Below, piece after piece: positions 48,341 through 58,679 of a stretch of 64,000 nt of DNA. Position numbers and translations under genes: made by a program. The notes below the pieces were generated by a model, which was not told where the DNA came from, made no database searches, and worked only from the letters and a program-made list of their open reading frames with translations. Numbering within the stretch: position 1 is the stretch's first letter; every line of letters begins with the position of its first letter. The stretch is from Salvator merianae (Eukaryota; Chordata; Lepidosauria; Squamata; Teiidae), in assembly GCA_003586115.2 (NCBI GenBank), contig QVOM02000112.1:47360743-47424742 (forward strand), in the 5' to 3' direction.

Positions 48341-49936
48341 AGGGCTCTGGCTGGGGGAAAAGAGCGTTTGCACGCTCTTGGCTTTGTTGCTTTTTTTTTT
48401 TTTTTTAAAGAAAATCCTGATGGAGATTGAAAGGGGTTCTAAAGGCCTGAGCAGTACATGTTGCTCCGGGAGAGAAATCGAGGAGCCTCGCTAATCCGAA
48501 ATGGCACTTCCTTGGACTAAAAGTTCCACGAGGTGAAGGCTATGTGCACAGTGCGAGGCATTATGGGCCGGAAAGAAGTCTGGCTGACTTCACAGCGAGG
48601 CGTCCTTTCGAAGGCATGCCCGCTTTGCGCTTGTGATCCTGTGCAAGCGGTTTTGAAAACAGGCTGCATTGCAGTATCACACTATCACCCCCCAAAAGGG
48701 TAAAGCACTTACGCTTTTAAGTGAAACGCTTAGGATAAGGCAAGCAATTACTGAAAGGTCTTCAAGTGTCCGGTGGGAGTGCATGCTTGCCAAATCCTAG
48801 AATCGTTCCTGCAGAGGAAACCGTTACGATGTCGAACTTCGTGCAAATCGCTTTGTCTTCAGTGTTTATAGTGCTCTGTCCTTTCTTCTTCTGAATTTCA
48901 TCTTTATTGTTTCTCAGGCTTTACTTAACTCCATAAGGAAAATGGCACGTATTAGATCGCATCATATCCTACTTATTTTTCCTGTATATTTTCCCCTCCA
49001 TCTGAAGGCTGCGCTTAGTGCTGTGTATTCCTGGAAAGCCTTCAAACACAATCAGGGCAAAATTCATTAACTGGTCCAGCATTCTTGGGCCAGTCTTCTT
49101 CCATGCACCAAATCCTCTGTGACTCTAACACACATTATTGAAATCACTCAACTGAGTTCAGAATGGGAAAGTAAAGCAGGGGTGTTGAGCAGGAGGCACT
49201 GCTGCCGCCTGCCTTGGCAATAGAAGTTTCTGCGCACCCTTTCCTAGAGACCTTCGCTGGGTGAGAAGGTCAAAGGTTTGACCTGTGGTGAACTTCTAAA
49301 ATACCAAGTGACATAGATCAAACTAAGCTGGAAACTGTATTCTCTAACTTTCAGTCTGAAAGGTGTAATCCAGGAAAGAAAAAGAAAAAAAAAACCTTTG
49401 TTTGCTTCACCTAGTTCTGCTGACTGAGATTGGATGGAAAGTTTGCTGTCATGCAGGGGTGTAGATTAGGTGGAAAGGGTTCTTGGCAAAAAAGGGAAAG
49501 ATGGGGCCCTCTTGCCACACAGATTGAGATGAAAACTGGACATAGGGTGTCATGATGAACACCAACCTCAGCACCCAATCATATGCGTCGAGAAGCTCCC
49601 CCACACACTTCGGCTTCTTTGCCCTGGAGCACAAAGTCAGGCTTGCTCAAAGGTAACTCCAGCCCTAGTGCCCAACTCAGATGGAATTGTTCTCTTCATG
49701 CAAAATTATGACTTTCCAACTAATTTGAGATCCACTGTGCATTTGAACCTCCCTCTCTATGTCTACAAGTCCATTTTGGCATTCAGAGCATCATATTTTC
49801 TGTCCTTCCTCTTGTTATTCAGACTACAGTTTTCTATTTCCCATCACTGATAGCTTCAAATTGTTCCTACCATCTTCATTGCATTATATAGCAAGTCTTT
49901 GGGGTACAGCAGCGACTCTAGAGCAACTAGTCTGTG
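48341..49936. other. Transition from CpG-rich to AT-leaning DNA, no exon recognised
   Basis: A 16-T run lies near 48391-48406, followed by sequence with falling CpG content. No repeat or coding signature was recognised from 48500 to 49930. Confidence 0.4.
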
Positions 49937-50312
49937 GGAGGAAATGTTTGCAAATAATGTTACTAAGGGTCTTAGAGAAGCAGTTATTTGGGGAGGGAGA
50001 GCCTGTGGTTCTTTGCTATCCCTGGGGATCATCTCTGGATGATTCCACAGTGGCAGGTATACTGGACCAGCAAGCATACAACGGCCCTCCCTTCCACATG
50101 CTGGTGTTTTCTAAGGAATGCTCGACATGGTGCCTCCTTTAGACCAACCAGCATGCAGAAGGGAAGCGCCTAGTATGGTTGCTGGTCCAGTATATAAGCC
50201 ATTGCAGAATCATCCCCTGTTTGAACATCTCTCTTGCACTGTACCTGGAACAATGCAAAGTGCTTCTAAAATCCTTAATCTGAAAGGCTACTTTGCCACA
50301 AATTCTTTTTCC
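49937..50312. mobile_element. Long foldback element, arms about 160 bp
   Basis: The left arm (about 49937-50100) is the reverse complement of the right arm (about 50110-50312). The best block is tactggaccagcaagcatac on the left versus ggttgctggtccagtatata on the right, and cacatgctggtg versus accagcatgcag. Weaker matching extends outward (gcaaataatgttactaaggg against ccttaatctgaaaggctact). Translation of outer arms in opposite frames gives the shared AGPVY-PL-NHP words. No target duplication was found. The arms are diverged, implying age. Confidence 0.75.
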
Positions 50313-51774
50313 TTGGTCTGGTATTTCTGTGGTAAGCAAATGTATTTAGAAATAGGTAAAGACATATTACGTGTAGTGCTTCTACCCAGACTGTGCCAGA
50401 GGATGGCAACCTACATTATTTTAAACTAGGTTAGGAGAGACAAGAGGGAATAGCTGATAAGGATCTGCTAACTTTTGGAAGCGATCCTATTGGCTTAAAC
50501 GCTGCTCACCACTAGTTCTGGAAGTTCCCACCTTGGACATATGGACACATGTGTGCCCCATAGTAGAGGAAACAACAACACAACCTTCCTCACCCTTGGT
50601 TCATGGAATGAAAATGTATGCTTGGGCTATTAGCTAATTAAAAAGTCTGCTGTATCCTGTTGATTTTTGCTTACTCAAGTACAATGTCCTCATCCTCACC
50701 AATGTACAGTTTCTCTCTGAAAAATTTGCATATACTAAGTAGAAAGGAGAGCTTGCTGGGCATTTAATAAACCAATGACAACCAAACATCCAATATGGAT
50801 TTATGCTGTTGGAAAAGGCATCATGTTAATTCAGGTGAAAGTTCCTGAAACGCCTGGAAAGGCAGAAATAACTTTTGCTGCTGTTACTGCTGCTCTTCTT
50901 TTCCACTCTTTAGAAGTCAGTCAAGTCATCCTGTTAAGTGGAAATATATTATAAGGGTCATCCTGGATGATACAGTTTTTATCTAATCAAAAAGAGAAAG
51001 TCAAAGGATCTATTATACTTTTTGCCTGGTGTTATTTCCAAAATGTTTCAGAGTTTGGTTTGATTCAAAGCCAGTTTGCACATCATAGTGAATGGAGCAG
51101 CTATCTCCTTAAACACATCCTTACCGGGTTTGACTTTTTGATTAATGCAGTAATAAATAATTTATTTCAGACAGTTCTATGGACCTGTTATTGTGATCTG
51201 TTGGTGTTGTTGGCTAAAGCATGAGATGAGCACAAAATTACTATTAAAGAACAAAGCAGAACATAGAATAGCAATAAAATATGGAGTGGATCCAAACACA
51301 TACACTGGAGTATTGAAAAAATAAACAGGATCATTGGCTCTGACCTCTGGAATTTCCCCCAAAGCATTCAGGAATCCATCAGATTCCATTAGTCTCTGAG
51401 ATGGATCATCTTACCCCCATACCCTTGTAGGGATGGAGATTCATCAGATTGTGGTCCAGTTATGGCAACCGGATAAATTTATGGCCCATCCATATCAAAG
51501 CCACCTCAACAAACTGAAGCAAAGACCCAATCAAGGGCATGTCCTGCCCTGTGCGTTGAAGGCATGACAATCTGAGATAGTCTCATAGCTACTGTAGAGG
51601 TGGTCCTGTGAAAGCAGTCTCAGCCCCTTAAAGTCCCAGCATGCTAGGATTCTCTAGCATGACCCTAGAAGTCACCTCTGCCAGCTCAGTCAGGGGAGCC
51701 ATGGGGTAACAAGAAGACCAATACAGCAACAACATTCCCTATCCATCTTGTTGGGCCGATGCCAGATAGCGGGC
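50313..51774. other. No gene seen
   Basis: AT-leaning sequence to about 51400, more balanced after that. Nothing recognisable. Confidence 0.45.
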
Positions 51775-52241
51775 TGTCACAGCTTATCTTTGTAAAGATT
51801 TTCTGGTGAGATAATGTTATTTCCGTAAACCACAGCTGTTTGTGGGCTGATTATGCAGTGAAGAACCAAAGTGGCCAGAGCTGGTTCTCCCACACAGGTT
51901 CCAGGGATTCAGGCCAGGTCAGCTTTCTCTTCTATAATGAAGTATTTTAACAGCTACCCTCCAGGTAGCTGTAGAGAAGACCCCAGACTTTAAACGGGGG
52001 TCCTTATACATGATTGGATAGGTGATTTTACCTCTTATTCATTATTTTTTCTCTGGCTCACCAGTTTTTCCTTTTGGTAGTTACAACTGGTTTTTGCATC
52101 TGTTTTGTCTTTCAGTGAACATTTTGTATTTCTCTCTTGGGAGTTACTTGTGTGTGCGTTGCAAGCCATTCTGTTTTTACTCTGCTATGCTTTGTTTTGA
52201 AGCCTAAGTTCCATGTATTAAGTCAGCCAACGGGCGTGACA
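51775..52241. mobile_element. Possible solo-LTR-like segment
   Basis: The segment begins tgtcac and ends gtgaca, a 6-bp inverted repeat of the TG...CA type that bounds many LTRs, 467 bp apart. I could not find a target duplication (flanks are gcgggc and gtgtgt), a TATA box or a polyadenylation signal. Such short ends can occur by chance. Confidence 0.2.
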
Positions 52242-53189
52242 GTGTGTAGCCATTTAAACCCCCTGGTATTGCAGTAGTGTCTCCTAATCCCATGCAATCA
52301 GAGAGCATCATGTCAATTCTTTGTGGCTTTGCAGAACAATGAAACCCAATTAGTCATTGACGGAATAGCATTACTCCCAAGCAGTAGTGGCCAGTGTGGA
52401 CTAGAGCACCGGTTCTTGGGCTTCATGGCACAAGGAGAGCCAACCTGTGCTGCTTTTGCTCCTAAGTGCCCTCTCTGCCATTGTGGTGTTAAAACCATTC
52501 CTTAGTTTTTCTGAGGACCTACGGGCAGTGAAAAAGGCCGGAAGATATCCAGAGTGCAAGTGGATTACACCTCATCATGAAGTCAATCAAACACATATGA
52601 GATCACATTATTGTATCCACTGTGTGGTAGTGAAGGATTCAAAAATCCTAAGTTTGCAGCCTCTTTTAATTCTCAAGTAGCTGTCCAGCAAACTTTTTTT
52701 TTTTTATCGTCTGCCAGAAGAAATCCAGTACTGGAACCCTTAGAATCCTGTTGTAATTAGTTTGATAGGCACTGAAGTTAAGACTACTGGTTTTCATGCC
52801 AATCTGAATGCTGTTTTTTAAATAATACATATTAATGCATCCATGGCATTATCTGGTCCAGTTCTATGGGATCACCTCCATTTAGAGGGCAGCTGGTATG
52901 GACAAGATACTTGCACATGTTCATCTTTCAACCTGTCCTCTAAATCCTTATCTTTCTTGACTTTTTAGGATATACCTTTGAGGGGAAATGACTAGAAGGA
53001 TCCAAGGTATGATGAATGCATCTCTATGGGACAGAGTCAGGCTGCTGGCCTTGAAAGATAATGACTTCTTCACTCTTGAAAAAGTCATCCATAGACCCAA
53101 AGGTGTATTCCAATTACAATCCAATTGCGAGTGTTATTGAAACAACGTGATCATCTCAACCCAGCTAAACCTTAGTTCAGACCTAATCA
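52242..53189. other. No gene recognised
   Basis: Contains an 11-T run near 52696. Opposed frames at 52313-52505 have no recognisable features. Confidence 0.4.
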
Positions 53190-54060
53190 TGGGATGGAAT
53201 CTTCTTTGGTTGCCCTGATGGATGGCATCCTGTGGGAGGGCAGTTATTGATCCTGCTTGACTTTTCAGTGACATTTGATACCATTAACTATGGTATCTTC
53301 TCAGATACCTTACGGGACTGAGAGGCACTGTGTTACAGTGATTCCATTCCTACCAGTTGGGATGATCTTAGAGAGTAGCATTGAATGGCTGCCCTTTGGT
53401 GGCCTGGCAGCTGAGCTGTGGAGCACCATAGGTTGCTAGTCTGTCACCAGTGCTATTCAACATCTATTTGGAACTGTTAGTAGGAACAATCAGGCATTCT
53501 GGAGTCAGATGTCATCTGTAGGCTGATGACATTCAGCTCTGCTTCTCCATAAGATTTCAGTCAGGAGAGGATATAGACTTCCTGCACTTGTGCCAGGAAG
53601 CTATGGTGGGTGGAGTAAGATGGAGACTCTGTTGGTAGGAAGTTTCCAAGTTCAGGAACTGGGGAATGTGTTCTAAATGGGGTTCCATTTCTTCAGAAGG
53701 AACAGGTGTGACCTTGGTATCTGGGAGTCTGTTAAAACTTCTGCTGGTGTATGGTGTACCATACCTGTACAAGATTAGCCTGGCCAATTTCATCCATATA
53801 CTAATCGCCACACATTTATATGGCTATAATGTGCTATATGTAGGATTATCCTTGTAACTGCTTCAGAAACTGGCACAAAATTTGGTGTCCAGGTTGGTGA
53901 ATAAGGTGCATTCTTGTGCACATTTTACATTTGTGCTTAATCAGATGCATTGATTGCTAATAAACTATCAGGTAAGATTCCAGGTTTTATCTTTAGCATG
54001 GAGGGCCCCAAGCAACTTAGGGTGCTGCTGCTTAACAGTTCACCTTCCCTGTAAAATTGC
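53190..54060 (+). mobile_element. L2-like LINE, degraded reverse-transcriptase region
   Basis: Broken + frames recall the same ORF2 as the 11685-13437 copy: about 53250-53290 DPAxLFSDI (family LLDLSAAFD), about 53445-53480 SPVLFNIYLELL, about 53518-53545 a LxADDIQLC box (family YADDTQL), and about 53820-53860 GYNVLYVGLSL near the C-terminus (family DYCNALYVGLP). Many stops and shifts are present. The 3' end was not located with certainty. Confidence 0.75.
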
Positions 54061-54499
54061 TGAGGTCATCTGGGAAGGTCCTGCTGTGGCTACAACACAT
54101 GGCTTGGTGTCATCTTGTAGTTAACTGCAGCCAAGCCTTTGTGGTGGCACCTATGGAAAGTGGGCAATGACATTGCCACCTACCCATCTAACATTCCTGA
54201 GGCACCTCCTATCACATCTTTTAGGCACCTAGAATTGTCTTTTTTTCCGGCTTTCTCTGTGAATGAATGGGGTTTCTCCTTCTTTCCTATCTTATATACT
54301 TCTTAAGTATTACTTTTAACTATTCTGTTGTACTATGTTATGCAATGAACTTTTCCTCCAGCTATACATGTGAAGCAAGAATACAGGCACCTAGACTAAG
54401 GACCATTTTCAGCAATGGAACTTGCACTAAACTCTGAGTCTCATTTTAACTAATAGAAAACATGGGGTTTGCATGCACCATATTATGATGCATTTCCCC
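54061..54499. other. No gene seen
   Basis: AT-leaning sequence between the L2 copy and the LTR-like region. Its first part may still be L2. Confidence 0.35.
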
Positions 54500-55870
54500 A
54501 ACTCCTAAGGCTCACTGACACAAAATCTTTGACAATGCCTCTGTTCCTGTCAAATCCCCTTTTCTTAAAACCCTGTTATCACAAAAAGACTTAATCTTGT
54601 CAACATGTTGCAGGAAGGTGTTAGTGTTCATGTCTTGAGTGCAGCTGCAAGGATAACATGGATGCCCAAAGTGAATACTTGATTGGATCAATGCAACTTG
54701 TTTGTGTGACCTGGACAGCCTGAATGTTGCCCAGTTTCCTTGTTTGCCCCTTTGACCAAATGAGCGGCTTAGTTTCCTGCTTGACCTCAGGGTATGTTTT
54801 GGGGTATAAAAACAAGCTCCTTGTCCACTCAGCATCTGTGACTTTTGCTGGGTCCACTGCTGCATCTTAGGCTTGCACTGGGGTCCACTCTGCATCGTAA
54901 AGAGCTGAAATCAAGGTCCTTGATTCATCTGGAGTCCACCCTGCATCCTACAAGGGCTGAACTCTGGTCTTTGGTTTTGCCCAAAGTCCACTGCATCATT
55001 ACTTCAAGAGCTGAAATGCGGGTCTTTGGTTCCTCCAAAGTTCACTCTGCATTCTACACGGGCTGAACTTCATGTGCTCCCAGAGAGGAGACACCAACCT
55101 CTATGTGTGTGCTCTTGAGAGATTTGAGCTGATTCTCCCTCTTTTACCCCCAAAGATGCACTGCTGGTTTGTGTATTGGTTCCAGCTCTATATTCAGCTT
55201 TGCATCTAGAATTCCTCTGAAATTCCTGCTTTTGAACCAGAGAGAGAGGTGTGCGCCATCTCCCTGCTTGTGGACTGAATCACTAAGACAGGGGAGACCT
55301 GTGTCATCTCTCACTTCTGAGCTAAATTGCTAAGCAAAGGCCCAGGGTGCCTGACCTCTCCTCCTCATGCCTTTGGAAAGGTTGAGTTCACCAGAGTGTG
55401 AGGAACTCACTCCAGACATAGTTTGCCTTTTGGAAAAGTCCTGAGAAATGTGTGCATGTACGTCTGTAAAATGTTTGCCTCTGTGTAGCTTGCCCCCGAT
55501 CAAGAAAATGCCCTGGGAAAAGTATTAATTCTTACTGTCTCCTCTTCTTGCCTCATTTCATTTAGTACTTTTCCCCTTTGCTTTCCTCCTCTCTTTTCAT
55601 TAAGTTTACCTCCTCTTCTTCTTTGCTTTTCTTGGTGTGGCCTCTGCCTTGCCTTAAGCCTGAGAGACCACAGGAAGTTTTCGTCTTGCTACAAGTTACT
55701 GCTTAGTTATTTTGGGAATCATGCTCCCTGAGTTACTTTATTGTTTGACTAATTCACCCAACTTTGAATACTGTTTTGCTTTGTACTAAAGCTATTTTCT
55801 TTGTGCCTTTTATATTTTAATAAAGAATCTTTGGATTGCCTGTCTCCCCCTCCCTTAAGATCACGTCAAC
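54500..55870 (+). mobile_element. Solo-LTR-like element with TATA box and polyadenylation signal
   Basis: A TATA box in ggggtataaaaacaagc (54805-54812) is preceded by a U3-like region and followed, about 1 kb later, by ttttaataaagaatctttgg with aataaa at 55819-55824. This promoter-to-polyadenylation order on one strand fits an LTR. The block tatgttttggggtataaaaa is shared with the minus-strand segment at 21120-21560. A 51-54-bp tandem repeat lies just downstream of the TATA. Exact ends and a target duplication were not found, and no internal gag/pol sequence was seen. Confidence 0.45.
54848..55071. repeat. Tandem repeat, 51-54-bp unit, about four copies
   Basis: Successive units begin gggtccactctgcatc, gagtccaccctgcatc, aaagtccactgcatc and aaagttcactctgcat, each followed by agagctgaa or gggctgaac and a ggtctttggttt-type ending. 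Units are 51, 51 and 54 bp long, with a partial unit at each end. The array lies immediately 3' of the TATA box of the LTR-like element. Confidence 0.85.
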
Positions 55871-56469
55871 CTGTTAAACTAAAGGGGTTGTCCTTAAACA
55901 TCCTGCCTTTATGTGGGAATGCTGCTAATACACATCTCTGAAACAGTTAACAACTGTTTAAAACACAATTTTAACTCTGTATTTATTTTTGTTTAAAACT
56001 ACATAGATGTTTATATGAGAAGCATTCTCATAGAAATGTTTTCAACAGTTGCAAAATCAGAAAGCATTCCAGAAGTTAATAAAAGTAGCTCCACTCTTTC
56101 GGTTCTACATGGCAGCATAGTTCTAAAATTGTACTTCATGTCTCAGAAGCAAGGGTTTCTTCATGACTGATCTGTTTGGAAGCAAAGATCCTTTTTCTTT
56201 CAAAGAAAACAGCAGCCTCTGGCAAGAAACGAAAGGAATTTCCACGTTCGATATGCAAAACAAGTAAGCATGATAAACTTCATATAACCTTTTTTAAAAT
56301 TAAACTTCATTTAACAACAACACACATGGACATGGACATCAACACATTAATAACTGGAAGAAAAAAACATTTAAACATTACAATATAAATAACAAAATAC
56401 CAAACATTACTGTGAAGTGGTAATATTTGTGCAGAGCCAAAGTCTAAGGGGATGATATTGGGGACAAGG
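55871..56469. other. No gene seen
   Basis: AT-rich sequence; no recognisable exon or repeat. Confidence 0.4.
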
Positions 56470-57100
56470 AAGTCAGAGTGAGATGGGGTATAGTTCAGAA
56501 ATTTGTTCCAGGTGGAGCAGAAACACAGTTCATCAGTGTGGCCATGCCATCGCTGAATCTGAGCTGTGATGTTGTCCATTGTGGCAGTAGTCCATAACAC
56601 AGCATAGGAAAGGGAGAGGGTTGAACTCATTTTCCCCTTAGGTGCAATCACTTGTTTTGTTGTCAGTAACATAGGCCCTTTCTGCACTTGGCTTTATTCT
56701 GGATCATATCCCAGAACAGGGGCCCGCCATCTGCATGCTAGCAGGAACTGTGGCAGGCCCCACGCAGGGCCTGCTGTAAACTCTACTAGTGTGCGGATAG
56801 CAGGTCCCTGTTCTGGGATATGATCCAGAATAAAGCCAAGTGCAGAAAGGGCCATAATGTCCAGCAGTAGACCTGAAGTGTGAACAAGAGGAAGAGATTC
56901 ATAGTTTTGTAGTAGGCAGAGATCTGGGGCCCAAGTGATTATTACAGTGAATATTGCTACAATTGCAGATTGTACCTCCCTCCAAAAAGTCTGAACATAT
57001 GGACATTCCCACCACATATAGGGATAGCTCCCACTACTAACTCCACAGCTCCAACAGGACAGTTAGATATAACTACATATAACCTTTGGCTGTGAGCACC
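56470..57100 (-). mobile_element. L1 LINE ORF2 C-terminal remnant, minus strand, split by MITE-A
   Basis: Read on the minus strand, about 57064-56870 gives SCWSCGVSSGSYPYMWWECP followed by YVQTFWREVQSAI. This has the C-x2-C ... WWxCP ... FW arrangement of the L1 ORF2 C-terminal zinc-knuckle region (family CWRC... HMWWxCP..xxFW), with the usual His replaced by Tyr. After an interruption by MITE-A (56674-56853), the same reading resumes with LWTTATMDNITAQIQRWHG and WNKFLNY, like the terminal MDKLTA ... W..F..Y part of L1 ORF2. Earlier ORF2 domains are absent. Confidence 0.75.
56674..56853. mobile_element. MITE-A copy, 180 bp, perfect 48-bp terminal inverted repeats
   Basis: The first 48 bases (starting ggccctttctgcacttggct) are exactly the reverse complement of the last 48, the most intact arms of any copy here, so this is probably the youngest insertion. 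Length is 180 bp. The triplet ata flanks both sides (56671-56673 and 56854-56856). It interrupts an L1 ORF2 remnant, giving a relative date: after the L1. Confidence 0.92.
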
Positions 57101-57929
57101 TAATAATTAGGCCTATCCTCCCATCTGCCCCCTATATCCCTCTCCAGGTGGTACCCTCGGCTTTGGCTTGAAGCCAAGCGGCAGGGTATTCCATCAGATA
57201 TTGCATACTCCAACATTCACCAAGATGTGTTAATACTTGCAGGAGTCAAAAGAACTAAAGATTACAACTTCCAAAGTGAAAGTGTATTTCTCCAACGCAC
57301 TTGAGGAAGAATCCTTAGTTGACTGACTTCATAAATACATCCATACTATTTCCTTTGTGACGACAGAGAAGTGATTTGCTATACTGGATGTCCTTCTGGG
57401 AAATGCCAGAGGCAGTCTTGTGACCCCCCACATAGCCTACTTGGTGTCAAAGAAAAGGGATCTGTCCTAGTTTTCCCCATGAAGGAGTTCTTTTCTATAT
57501 ACCGGAAGAAGAATTGGAAGCAGCAGCTAAAGCCAAGACCGTTAAACAAGTGGTCTGTAAAATCATAGTTTTTATTTACGACCACGGTGTGAACTAAGCT
57601 AGGGTTGCCCGCTGGAGCCCCAGTCAAATAAAACAGAATCCTGTAGGGTCGTTTTTCTTGGGTCTAGCTAGTCCTCTCCAGCATGATGCAGCTGTTAATA
57701 CTGGTGCGTAGGTCTCTTTTTTTGCGTGTCCAGACACTTGCTGCTCTAATAAAAGCCTGGAGATTTTGCAATGCCGGGGTGCATCCCCAGGACAAGGGAC
57801 TCGTCTGTTCCACTTTCCTGACAGGCAGCTAGCACAAAGCACGGCGCCCTGCCCCCTTCCCATCAATTCCCTAATTAGCGACGCCTTTTTGTGTAGCAAG
57901 CCGTTTCATATTAATGTGGTATTATGCTT
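57101..57929. other. No exon recognised; homeodomain-like palindrome
   Basis: Around 57867-57920 the sequence ccctaattagcgacgccttt, then tcatattaatgtgg, contains the palindrome ctaattag next to a CpG-rich block. It may be a regulatory element; this is inference. Confidence 0.4.
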
Positions 57930-58120
57930 TGCTGGAGCGAACGGCCGAAGAGGCTGCTCGGGCGGCAGGGAAAGCGCGGACACGCTTCCTGATGAGCAGC
58001 CCTTCGGCAAGCCCCGGACGCGCAAGCGCGACGGTTTCCAAACAAGCCAGCCGACGCGAGAGGCGAATGTTGCGGCAGCAGCTCCTCGGATCCCACCCGA
58101 GGGGACCAGGCGGAAGTCGT
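57930..58120. promoter_or_regulatory. Small CpG-rich block
   Basis: CG pairs are dense (gcgaacggccgaagaggctg, gaaagcgcggacacgcttcc, ggacgcgcaagcgcgacgg). Frames on both strands are open because of composition, with no recognisable protein. It may be a small CpG island or orphan regulatory island. Confidence 0.45.
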
Positions 58121-58200
58121 GGGATTCTGTGGTGTTTCCCCTTAAGTGAATGAACCGCCCTGCATAATGTCCATTTGTTATGGCTTTTCAGTACGACCGG

Positions 58201-58240
58201 ATGCGCGCGCACTCACACACACACACGCACACACACCAGT
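58201..58240. repeat. (CG)/(CA) microsatellite
   Basis: atgcgcgcgcactcacacac acacacgcac acacacc: a short alternating purine-pyrimidine run with CG then CA steps, capable of Z-DNA. Confidence 0.9.
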
Positions 58241-58468
58241 CCCGAGAGTGTGCATACGTGACTGCACACATGTGTGTTTGTGTGTAGGCACATGCGCTAA
58301 AGCCCGACCTTGAGAGCGTGAGGCACCAGATCAACTTCGCTTTGAATCGACTGCTGCTTCGCGTTTTACGTTCTGGGCTCCACTCGCAAAGGCCGCTAAG
58401 CCCGGGACTCTCTGCTTTTTCAGTAACGTTTCCGTGGCATTCTCGGCTTCACGTGCGCCTATGCGTAT

Positions 58469-58667
58469 TTGTTGTTCTGTACCACCGAGAGGTAGCCGAC
58501 TCCTGGCTGACTGCATGGGCACCTCCGTGGGCACCCCTACGCAGTTTTCTTGGCCGTGATACAAAAGTGGTTTGCCATTGCCTACTTCCGGGGAGAGGCT
58601 GGGGACCGAAATGACGACCCTCTGTTTTCCAGGTAGTTTGCTCTACCGCTGAGCTACAGCCACTCCT
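58469..58667 (-). mobile_element. tRNA-derived SINE copy 2, perfect 12-bp target duplication
   Basis: Read on the minus strand it starts ggagtggctgtagctcagcg gtagagcaaac, with an A-box-like tagctcagcgg, then ttcggtccccagcc (B-box-like), ggcaatggcaaaccactttt, ggccaagaaaactgcgtag, gtgcccatgcagtcagcca, and ends cggtggtacagaacaac. The order and lengths match the copy at 31969-32171. The duplicated flanks gcctatgcgtat (58457-58468 and 58668-58679) are identical. The intact duplication suggests a younger insertion than the other copy. Confidence 0.92.
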
Positions 58668-58679
58668 GCCTATGCGTAT

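Noticed and set aside
47936..48430. Proline/serine-rich protein on + (for example 47981-48430)
   Set aside because: Product of the polypyrimidine tract and adjoining CpG-rich DNA, with similar low-complexity frames in every register.
54845..55066. 73-codon frame with internally repeated words
   Set aside because: The repetition is due to the 51-54-bp tandem DNA repeat; the unit length varies (51, 51, 54) and the frame has no other support.
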